Of a stretch of 12,995 nt of DNA, positions 7,030 to 12,652 are shown in pieces. The stretch covers positions 1 through 12,995 of the forward strand of contig JAQTOJ010000032.1 in assembly GCA_028713395.1 (NCBI GenBank). The letters are read 5' to 3'. The position numbers and the translations under genes are program-made. The stretch comes from Dehalococcoidales bacterium (lineage in GTDB: Bacteria; Chloroflexota; Dehalococcoidia; Dehalococcoidales; Fen-1064). Positions within the stretch are counted from its first letter, which is position 1, and the number at the start of each line of letters is the position of its first letter. The notes beneath the pieces were generated by a model. It was not told the origin of the DNA. It did no database searches and saw nothing but the letters and a program-made list of their open reading frames with translations.

Positions 7030-7090
7030 GAGACGGTGTCCGTTTTTTTCAGGCTGATTTCATTTACAGATAGTAAACGAACACCGTCTC
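7030..7090. repeat. 16-bp inverted repeat with 29-nt spacer
   Basis: GAGACGGTGTCCGTTT at 7030-7045 pairs with AAACGAACACCGTCTC at 7075-7090, with one non-Watson-Crick position that becomes G-U on the minus-strand RNA. The minus strand has no T-tract after the stem; the plus strand has a loose one (ATTATTTTTA). It lies between the stop of the PRC-barrel gene and the start of yihY. It may stop or attenuate transcription, or be a short remnant of a transposon, since ends beginning GAGAC are common in IS256-like elements. I find no clear target-site duplication at the ends. Confidence 0.7.
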
Positions 7091-7158
7091 ATTATTTTTA
7101 CCTAATTAATTCTTAAGTTCGTCAGTCTTTACCTTGAGAGGTTAATGACTATCCGGCG

Positions 7159-7776
7159 CTAGACCGTCTTGTCGTCGATCACTGCTTCGAAGGCATTGAT
7201 CTTCACCGAGTCAATACCTTTCATGGCGCTTTCTTTAGAGGTATAACCCTCGGAGACCGCGATCGTTTCTCCATTCACCGCCACCAGCTTAAATCTGAAT
7301 TCGCCGGCAACGTCCTTGTTAATTTCAAATTTAGCCTCCACTTTGCGGCGGCCTCTCTTGGTGACTACCTGTTGCACGATCCCCAGATAAGATTCGTAGC
7401 CGTAATAAGTGTAGTAATGGTCGAGGGTTTCCAGGTCTTGCTTTTCCTGCCACTTGTCAATCTCTTCCAGCCACCTGTCTTTGTGCATACCGGGGGCATT
7501 CCGAAGGACATCTTCCGGCATGTCCAGAATGAACTTCATGGTTGTCGGATGCCATTTTAGCGCCGGCCAGGGGATAGCGAACCATTTATCGCTGATACCC
7601 AGAAAGCCGCCAAACGCCACCAGGACGAATGCGATGAAACCTTCATGCATATCGACGACGAACGTTTGCACCTGACCCATATCCTCGCCTTTGGTATTGA
7701 CCACGTCATATTGCTTTAGCCTGACGGTCGGTACAAATCTGGTTGATGTATTATTTCTTGTTGTTGTTGCGCACAT
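7159..7776 (-). CDS. PRC-barrel / DUF1508 fusion protein
   Basis: A 205-aa soluble protein. Residues about 15-95 form a PRC-barrel-like domain (RLKQYDVVNTKGEDMGQVQT, then FGGFLGISDKWFAIPWPALK), known as a small beta-barrel adaptor in photosynthetic reaction-centre H subunits, RimM and many stress proteins. A helical linker with Tyr-rich DHYYTYYGYESYLG follows. Residues 147-203 form a DUF1508 (YegP-like) unit: KFEINKDVAGEFRFKLVAVN, GYTSKESAMKGIDSVK and a FEAVIDD end. A closely similar DUF1508 unit is encoded alone at 11395-11580. Start ATG has AGGAGAG 5 nt upstream. No catalytic residues are known for either domain; stress-related binding or scaffolding is the usual guess. Confidence 0.85.
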   Translation of the reverse strand: MCATTTRNNTSTRFVPTVRLKQYDVVNTKGEDMGQVQTFVVDMHEGFIAFVLVAFGGFLGISDKWFAIPWPALKWHPTTMKFILDMPEDVLRNAPGMHKDRWLEEIDKWQEKQDLETLDHYYTYYGYESYLGIVQQVVTKRGRRKVEAKFEINKDVAGEFRFKLVAVNGETIAVSEGYTSKESAMKGIDSVKINAFEAVIDDKTV

Positions 7777-7797
7777 ATTTACTCTCCTGATCGTTTA

Positions 7798-7842
7798 CTC
7801 AGCAGCTATCTGGCATTCCTGTCAGGGTACTTAGCTGTTGAG
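7798..7842. other. Two-part hairpin in an intergenic gap
   Basis: CTCAGCAGCTA (7798-7808) pairs with TAGCTGTTGAG (7832-7842), and inside it CTGGCA (7810-7815) pairs with TGTCAG (7820-7825) over a TTCC loop. Each stem has one mismatch in the DNA which is a G-U pair on the plus-strand RNA and A-C on the minus strand. It sits in the 99-nt gap between the 48-aa gene and the PRC-barrel gene, where it could act as an RNA-processing or stabilising structure. Confidence 0.5.
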
Positions 7843-7875
7843 TTTGGTAATTGCAAAGCCGGGACATTGAGTAGT

Positions 7876-8022
7876 TTATTTCCCTTGTTCTTTTCTGATA
7901 GTACCCAGGGTCTTGTCAGACCGGGTGTTTTTCCCATCTTTGTTTCTGATGGCACCATTGGGTAATCCGGCTTTTTCTTCCAGTTTCCCCACGGTTTTGT
8001 CGCTTCTTACCTGTCTTGCCAT
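7876..8022 (-). CDS. Small basic hypothetical protein, 48 aa, with internal repeat
   Basis: The protein is rich in Lys and Arg and has no hydrophobic segment. It contains an internal repeat, RSDKTVG at residues 6-12 and RSDKTLG at 34-40, separated by LEEKAGLPNGAIRNKDGKN. AGGAGG lies 9 nt before the ATG, which strongly supports translation. It sits 38 nt after the lmo0937-type gene and 99 nt before the PRC-barrel gene. I do not recognise a named family; the charge suggests binding to nucleic acid or another acidic partner, but that is a guess. Confidence 0.72.
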   Translation of the reverse strand: MARQVRSDKTVGKLEEKAGLPNGAIRNKDGKNTRSDKTLGTIRKEQGK

Positions 8023-8060
8023 GTTCTCAATCCTCCTTTTTCAATCTTCTACTCGTTTAC

Positions 8061-8219
8061 TTATTTTTTGGTTTTTACCCGTTTTACCAGCCAGATAATG
8101 GCCAGAATCAAGGCCACGATCAACAAAATATTGATCAGACCGCCTAAGATGTGTCCCGCCAGCCCGAGGACCCACAAAACCAGAAGTATTAGAATAACGA
8201 CCCAGAGCCAATTCGGCAT
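8061..8219 (-). CDS. Small lmo0937-type membrane protein, 52 aa
   Basis: Two hydrophobic helices with a GHILGGLIN turn: LWVVILILLVLWVLGLAGHI, then NILLIVALILAIIWLVKR, ending in a Lys-rich tail KTKK. This matches the lmo0937 (DUF5670) pattern and resembles the 51-aa protein at 5779-5934. A perfect AAAGGAGG lies 5 nt before the ATG. It appears to be the first gene of the group that continues with the 48-aa protein, PRC-barrel protein and YihY. The Lys-rich end would lie in the cytoplasm by the positive-inside rule. Confidence 0.83.
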   Translation of the reverse strand: MPNWLWVVILILLVLWVLGLAGHILGGLINILLIVALILAIIWLVKRVKTKK

Positions 8220-8277
8220 GTAAACCTCCTTTAGTTTTTTTCACAATGACTTAGATTTGGGATTTCCTAGTACTATC

Positions 8278-8310
8278 GAACCGGGGGCGGTAAAACCCCC
8301 GGTTCTTTTT
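8278..8310. terminator. GC-rich hairpin between lipoprotein and small membrane protein genes
   Basis: GAACCGGGGG (8278-8287) and CCCCCGGTTC (8296-8305) form a perfect 10-bp stem with an 8-nt loop, followed on the plus strand by TTTTT. It lies 11 nt beyond the stop of the minus-strand lipoprotein gene, where a terminator is expected, but the T-tract is on the plus-strand side. On the minus strand it would act as a hairpin without a T-tract, perhaps protecting the mRNA 3' end. No plus-strand gene ends here. Confidence 0.6.
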
Positions 8311-8316
8311 ATATGC

Positions 8317-11154
8317 TTACGGGGCTTTGGTCACGGTGTTAGCAATTAACGTAACTTGCTCATTTACCGAGAACAATCTGCCCGTTACATTAGCGCCAGC
8401 GAGCAGGTTAACTTGCTGCCAGGAGAATATATTTCCGTAGAATGTAGTGCCGCCGCCGATCACGGTGATACCCGCTATTCTCCAATAAACGTTCTTGGCC
8501 AGCGCGCCGTTATCGAGGACGATGTTCCCACCGGCGCCGGTGGTAAGATTCCCGCCTATCGTGATGATGAAGACAGAATTGGGATCGCCTTGTGCATCTA
8601 GATGTAACGCACCACCCGTCAATGTCACGTCACTGGCAGTTTTGTAAACACCGCGAGTGAGTGTCTGACTGGCCAGGCTTATCGGGCAAACCTGAGTCGG
8701 GGCACCCGGATTCGGATCCGCCGCCAGGAAGGTGTAAGCGATTCCTAAGTCCGTTCGAACTTGATTTATAAAGGCAATAGTAGAGGCATAGGGTGCAGGG
8801 TAGGTGAAAGGCGGCATGTCATCGTGCGCGTACGTTATGCCGTTGGTTAACGCGGTAAATGAGCCTGCGGTCGCCCCTGCGGTAAATCCTTCATAATATG
8901 AACGGGCTTGGTCAATAATTCCGATGTCGCCGTTGCTGATCGCGGTCACACCGGTAGTGGTGACTTTCTGGCTCGCTAGAATCACGAACCTCACGGATTC
9001 ACCGAGAACTGGGGCTGTCGGATTTGCGGGGAGTAGTGCCGCTGTAGTAAAGCTCCATACTTTATCCGCGGCGAGAGGATTACCTGCCAGATCTTTGGCT
9101 CCGGTGGTAATCGTGGCAGTGTAAATGGTATTAGGTGCGAGCGGCACATCCGGTGTAAATGTAGCCGTCAATCCGAGATTGGTCACCGCCCCTAAGACGG
9201 CGGTTGCTCCCTGCTTTAGCGTGAAGGAGAGATTGGTTAAAGATTGCATACCTTCATTGAAGGTGGCAACAACGGCACTATCCACTGCCACACCGGTTGC
9301 AATGTCCGCCGGTACGGTCGAACTCACGGTAGGGGCAGTAGTATCAGGGGCAGCCCCGGTGGTAAAGCTCCACACTTTAGCCGCCGCCAGTGCATTACCT
9401 GCCAGGTCTTTAGCTCCGGTAGTGACAGTGGCGGTATAAACGGTATTGAAAGCGAGATTAGCTAATGGCGTAAAGGTGGCGGTCATACCGGCATTGGTTA
9501 CCGCGCCCAGCACAACCGTCGCCCCCTGATTCAGGGTAAACGAAATAGTAGTAAGGGGTTGCATGGCTTCGCTGAAAGTCGCCATCATGGTGCTATTCAC
9601 TGCGACGCCTGTCGCATTATCTGCGGGGATGGTCGAACTCACCGTCGGTGCCGTAATATCCGGCGCTGTTCCGGTGGTAAAGTTCCAGACTCTATCAGCG
9701 GCTAATGGATTACCCGCCAGGTCTTTGACCCCGGTGGTGATCGTCACGGTATAGACGGTATTGAAAAAGAGGTTGGCTAACGGTGTGAACGTGGCCGTCA
9801 CTCCAGCGTAGCTCACCGTACCGTTAACAGGCGTGGCTCCCTGCTTCAGAGTGAAAGTAAGATTGGTCACAGTTAATGGATTCATCGCCTCACTGAAAAT
9901 TGCCGATATCGCACTATTGACACCGACTCCTGTTGCCAAATTGGTCGGGATGATAGAGCTGACGGTAGGTGCGATGGTATCAACGGTGGGGCCTCCACCG
10001 CCTCCTCCGCCGGCACCGACTGTGGTAAACGTCCAGACATAATTTTCCGCGAGCGCATTTCCAGCCAGGTCATTAGATCCGGTTGTTATAGTAGCAGTGT
10101 ATGTAGTACCGGCTGCGAGTGCCGATAACGGGGTAAAGGTGGCGGTGTAGCCGACAAAAATCACCGAACCGCCGATAAAGGTCGAACCTTGTTTTAAGAT
10201 AAAGGTCGCGGTGTTTACCGTCAGCGGGTTCATGGACTCACTAAATACCGCCGACAGAGCGCTATTGACCGTCACACCTGTAGCGGTGTTCGCGGGGATA
10301 GTGGAACTGATAGTGGGCGCAGTGTTATCTGGCGCCGCGCCGGTAGTAAAGTTCCAGGAATAAGTTGCTGCCATGGCATTGCCTGCCAGGTCTTTGACTC
10401 CAGTGGTCACTGTGCCAGCGTACAGTTTGCTGTAACCCAGATTGGTTGCGGGTGTGAAAGTAGCCGTGACACCGGCGTACACCACCGTGCCGGCAACCGC
10501 GGTTGTTCCCTGGGTTAAAGTAATCGTGGTACCGTTAACCGTCAGCGGCGCCATCGCCTCGCTGAAAATTACCGAGATGGCGCTATTGATACCGATACCT
10601 GTTGCAGCATTCACCGGGATAATAGAGGAAACGGTGGGAGCAGTAGTGTCCATGTCTGCCCCGCTGGTAAAACTCCATGTGTATGGATTTGTCATGGCAT
10701 TACCCGCAAGATTTTTCACCCCGGTGGAAATCGTAGCAGTATATAAATTACCGCTAGCCATGTTAACTGAAGGAGTGAAAACCGCCGTTACACCGACATA
10801 ATTCACTGTGCCGGCAATAGCAGTAGTCCCCACCTTTAGAGTGAACGTAGAATTGGTCACAGTGGCAGGATCCATTGCCTCTGTGAAAATGGCAAGAACA
10901 GCCCCGTTTACCGCTACACCACTAGCAGCGTTAAGGGGCACAGTAGAACTGACCGTAGGTCCGCTAACGACCGGTATTGATGGAGTTGTTGAGGTTGTGG
11001 TCGTAGTAGTTGTCGTTACGGGTGTTGTAGTTGTCGAGGTTGTCGCCGGTGTTTTCGTGCCGCAGCTACAAGCTGCCAATAACGTAACACCGAATATCAA
11101 GGTAAGTGCGACAACGATTGATGTAACCATAATGAGTATGGTGCGTTTTTTCAT
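8317..11154 (-). CDS. Surface lipoprotein with six Big_5 Ig-like repeats and a DUF3494 ice-binding domain
   Basis: A 945-aa exported protein. The N-terminus is a lipoprotein signal: MKKR, a hydrophobic core, then LLAAC with the lipidated Cys at residue 29. A Thr-rich linker (about 35-57) follows. Six Ig-like repeats of about 105 residues (66-705) each start PTVSS.(I/V)P.(N/D).A(T/S)GV and end with DLAGN...W.FTT, the Big_5 (SbsA-like) pattern. The C-terminus (about 716-945) fits the DUF3494/ice-binding-protein family: VRFVILASQKVTTTGVTAIS, the LTRGVY turn, LHLDAQGDPNSVFII, NVYWRIAG, FYGNIFS and GRLFSVNEQVTL. In that family the beta-solenoid binds ice or, in some proteins, other surfaces. ATG 11154 has AGGAGG 6 nt upstream; a TTG six codons earlier overlaps this site and is rejected. 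It follows the DUF3096 gene by 62 nt, with an AT-rich TATAAA-like stretch between, so it may have its own promoter. The domain call is strong; ice binding itself is not shown. Confidence 0.92.
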   Translation of the reverse strand: MKKRTILIMVTSIVVALTLIFGVTLLAACSCGTKTPATTSTTTTPVTTTTTTTTSTTPSIPVVSGPTVSSTVPLNAASGVAVNGAVLAIFTEAMDPATVTNSTFTLKVGTTAIAGTVNYVGVTAVFTPSVNMASGNLYTATISTGVKNLAGNAMTNPYTWSFTSGADMDTTAPTVSSIIPVNAATGIGINSAISVIFSEAMAPLTVNGTTITLTQGTTAVAGTVVYAGVTATFTPATNLGYSKLYAGTVTTGVKDLAGNAMAATYSWNFTTGAAPDNTAPTISSTIPANTATGVTVNSALSAVFSESMNPLTVNTATFILKQGSTFIGGSVIFVGYTATFTPLSALAAGTTYTATITTGSNDLAGNALAENYVWTFTTVGAGGGGGGGPTVDTIAPTVSSIIPTNLATGVGVNSAISAIFSEAMNPLTVTNLTFTLKQGATPVNGTVSYAGVTATFTPLANLFFNTVYTVTITTGVKDLAGNPLAADRVWNFTTGTAPDITAPTVSSTIPADNATGVAVNSTMMATFSEAMQPLTTISFTLNQGATVVLGAVTNAGMTATFTPLANLAFNTVYTATVTTGAKDLAGNALAAAKVWSFTTGAAPDTTAPTVSSTVPADIATGVAVDSAVVATFNEGMQSLTNLSFTLKQGATAVLGAVTNLGLTATFTPDVPLAPNTIYTATITTGAKDLAGNPLAADKVWSFTTAALLPANPTAPVLGESVRFVILASQKVTTTGVTAISNGDIGIIDQARSYYEGFTAGATAGSFTALTNGITYAHDDMPPFTYPAPYASTIAFINQVRTDLGIAYTFLAADPNPGAPTQVCPISLASQTLTRGVYKTASDVTLTGGALHLDAQGDPNSVFIITIGGNLTTGAGGNIVLDNGALAKNVYWRIAGITVIGGGTTFYGNIFSWQQVNLLAGANVTGRLFSVNEQVTLIANTVTKAP
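9043..10959 (-). repeat. Six tandem Big_5 repeats (about 315-345 bp each)
   Basis: The units begin near 10959, 10638, 10314, 9969, 9648 and 9333. Repeats 4, 5 and 6 are most alike (for example TATFTPLANL and GVKDLAGN/GAKDLAGN), which suggests recent duplication. A Gly-rich linker (GAGGGGGGG) lies between repeats 3 and 4 and makes unit 3 longer. Similar repeat number changes are common in surface stalks. Confidence 0.88.
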
Positions 11155-11216
11155 TTTAAACCTCCTGTTCAAAATATCTTCTTTTTTATTTGCTCATCCA
11201 GCATGGAATTTTTATA

Positions 11217-11357
11217 CTAAAAAGACTGAATAATAGCGATGACCCCGATGACGATCAGGTAAATCCCAATGATGTAATTGAGAATCTTGGGAAAAAGCAT
11301 GACAATGATGCCGAAAATGACCGTAATAATACCGACCCACAATCCGCTTATGTGCAT
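11217..11357 (-). CDS. DUF3096 small membrane protein, 46 aa
   Basis: The protein is almost entirely two membrane helices around FPKILNYIIGIYLIVIGV, which is the DUF3096 signature ('FGI.VL.FP..LNY.V.IYLI.IGI'). The ATG at 11357 has AAGGAGGG 8 nt upstream, and a longer in-frame reading with 25 extra residues would begin before that site inside the previous gene, so I reject it. The function of the family is not known. The gene starts 37 nt after the DUF1508 gene and is followed 62 nt later by the lipoprotein gene. Confidence 0.8.
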   Translation of the reverse strand: MHISGLWVGIITVIFGIIVMLFPKILNYIIGIYLIVIGVIAIIQSF

Positions 11358-11394
11358 GTACGCAACCCTCCTTCTTTCCTGCTTTTCATATTTT

Positions 11395-11580
11395 TTAAAT
11401 ACTGCGGTCTTCGACCGCAGCTTCAGGGACATTTTCTTTAACTGAATTTATACCCCCAATTGCGTTCACTTTAGTGGTATAACCTTCACCCGAGGCTGCG
11501 ATTATGTGCCCGTTCCGGTGCGTCAACCGCCAGCGGAAAGCTCCGATCTTGTCCTTGTAAATTTCAAATCGCGCTGTCAT
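11395..11580 (-). CDS. Single-domain DUF1508 (YegP-like) protein, 61 aa
   Basis: The protein is one DUF1508 unit from end to end: ARFEIYKDKIGAFRWRL, then NGHIIAASGEGYTTKVNAI, GGINSVKENVPEAAVEDRS. Many family members have two or more tandem units; this one has a single unit and is a close match to the C-terminal part of the PRC-barrel fusion at 7159-7776. The ATG at 11580 is set by AGGAGG 6 nt upstream. The gene is divergent from the response regulator at 11912. Confidence 0.88.
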   Translation of the reverse strand: MTARFEIYKDKIGAFRWRLTHRNGHIIAASGEGYTTKVNAIGGINSVKENVPEAAVEDRSI

Positions 11581-11738
11581 GAAATTCCTCCTGTTGTTTC
11601 TTACAAGACTGTAATTCCAGAGTAAAGAAAGGGATCGAACAAGTGTCATATTGTGGTCTACATGTTACCGGGATCGCATCGATCATGAGAAGGGTATAGA
11701 ACCAGCGGTTAACATAAGGATGGACTTATTGCCGCAAT

Positions 11739-11850
11739 GCCACAAACCGCGCGGGCGGGTGTTCCGAAGATGCGTTGGGGACGTTTGACTAATCTAATGA
11801 AGGGTACCTGTTAGTGCTTGACAAGGGGAACAAAAGGGTAGTAAATAATG
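11739..11850 (+). repeat. Intergenic element, copy 2, upstream of the response regulator
   Basis: Begins GCCACAAACC, then CTAATCTAATGAA at 11789 and AGTGCT at 11813, in the same order and nearly the same spacing as at 5151-5260. The element continues through the TTGACA/TAAATA promoter, which lies just after the shared AGTGCT. It could be an old duplication of the whole promoter region or a shared regulator-binding region. Confidence 0.75.
11818..11847 (+). promoter_or_regulatory. Predicted sigma-70-type promoter for the response regulator
   Basis: TTGACA (11818-11823) is a consensus -35 box and TAAATA (11842-11847) a fair -10 box, with an 18-nt spacer. Transcription would start near 11855, leaving a leader of about 55 nt before the ATG. 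The promoter is at the 3' end of the intergenic element shared with 5151-5260, where the equivalent bases are CTCAAC and TGATAG. Confidence 0.5.
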
Positions 11851-11880
11851 CCGGTTTGATACTCCAAAGTTGTAAACAAT

Positions 11881-11907
11881 GGTATACTAAAGTGTACCAA
11901 GGAGGTG
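11881..11907 (+). promoter_or_regulatory. Inverted repeat next to a perfect ribosome binding site
   Basis: GGTATAC (11881-11887) pairs with GTGTACC (11892-11898), giving a 7-bp stem (one G-U) with a 4-nt loop, directly followed by AAGGAGGTG and the ATG at 11912. It could be an operator or an RNA hairpin that limits ribosome access. Confidence 0.45.
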
Positions 11908-11911
11908 AAAA

Positions 11912-12652
11912 ATGGCACTTAAGAAGCGTGAACCTGGAACCTTGGGAGTATTGATGATCGACTTCAGCCCGGTCGTGCGTGAAGGTCTCGAATCAATTAT
12001 GAAGAAAGATGACGCTATTGTTATTATTGGCGATGCTCCGGATGGGCACGAAGCCCTCGAACATATTAACCGCGCCCGTGACCGGGGTCAAACCGTCCAC
12101 GTTGTGTTAACCGAAACCCGCAACGGCAAAGTAGATGGCGTACAGGCCACCCGCCTTGTCAAGGAAAGGTTCCCTGAAATCGCCGTACTGGTTTTGACGG
12201 AAAGCATGAACGATTCCTATGTCATCGATGCGATCCACGCCGGCGCCGGCGGCTACATCTTCCTGAAAGATATGACACCGGAAGGCTTGCTGCAAAGTAT
12301 CCACCGTGTCGTTGAGGGTGTGATGCAAATGAAGACGGAATTGCTGCACGCCGCTGTCGAAAATTTGATTCAAAACGGCCGAAAGACACTGGCGGAACGT
12401 ACGACTGAAGCTGCCCATCTCACCGAAAGAGAAGTTGATGTCCTCCGGCTTATGGGCAACGGGGATTCTAACAAAATGATGGCCGAGACCCTGGGTATCA
12501 CGCTGGATACGACCAAAAAACATGTGCGAAACGTAATCGATAAGCTCCAGGCCCGCAGCCGTACCCATGCCTCGATCATCGCCGCGCAGGCCGGAATTGT
12601 CGGGAATCCAATCAACAGCGCCATTAACGCTTCCACCGAAGCTTCCAAGTAA
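11912..12652 (+). CDS. NarL/LuxR-type response regulator with a Glu in place of the phospho-acceptor Asp
   Basis: A 246-aa DNA-binding regulator. Residues about 12-135 form a receiver domain: VLMIDFSPVVREGL at the first strand, GDAPDGHEALE, then VVLTETRNGKVDGVQATRLV, VLVLTES and AGAGGYIFLKD. Aligned to normal receivers (VLIVDDHP; LLDLRMPGMDG), the first Asp is kept (Asp17), the second is Phe18, and the phospho-acceptor position is Glu68. Thr96 and Lys119 are kept. The C-terminal HTH_LuxR (about 170-226) has LTEREVDVLRLMGNGDSNKM and LGITLDTTKKHVRNVIDKL, which fits the family well. A Ser/Ala-rich tail of about 20 residues follows. A Glu here may mimic the phosphorylated state, so the protein is probably constitutively active or controlled by another route. 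It is monocistronic and divergent from the DUF1508 gene, with AAGGAGGTG 4-5 nt before the ATG. Other examples of atypical receivers are known; its targets are not visible. Confidence 0.92.
   Translation: MALKKREPGTLGVLMIDFSPVVREGLESIMKKDDAIVIIGDAPDGHEALEHINRARDRGQTVHVVLTETRNGKVDGVQATRLVKERFPEIAVLVLTESMNDSYVIDAIHAGAGGYIFLKDMTPEGLLQSIHRVVEGVMQMKTELLHAAVENLIQNGRKTLAERTTEAAHLTEREVDVLRLMGNGDSNKMMAETLGITLDTTKKHVRNVIDKLQARSRTHASIIAAQAGIVGNPINSAINASTEASK

Larger units (their letters stand above)
11581..11911. other. Divergent intergenic region between DUF1508 and the response regulator
   Basis: 331 nt without a protein gene. The plus-strand half holds the second copy of the intergenic element (11739-11850), the best promoter in the window (11818-11847) and an inverted repeat next to a perfect ribosome binding site (11881-11907). 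On the minus-strand side I see only the AGGAGG of the DUF1508 gene; no convincing promoter is visible. Confidence 0.75.

Noticed and set aside
8317..10959. Regularly spaced repeats that could suggest a repeat array such as CRISPR
   Set aside because: The units are about 320 bp, in frame, and encode Big_5 domains; there are no short identical repeats with unique spacers.
8356..11233. Several open plus-strand frames of 60-140 codons opposite the large lipoprotein gene
   Set aside because: They mirror the repetitive Thr/Ala/Val codons of the real gene, give similar low-complexity products (VxLTVGAVVS and the like) and lack ribosome binding sites.
11358..11432. Extended N-terminus of the DUF3096 protein
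   Set aside because: A strong AAGGAGGG lies before the internal ATG at 11357, and the added residues overlap the preceding DUF1508 gene.
11598..11626. TTTACT/TAAGAA pair as a promoter for the DUF1508 gene
   Set aside because: The predicted start would fall on the Shine-Dalgarno sequence, leaving almost no leader.
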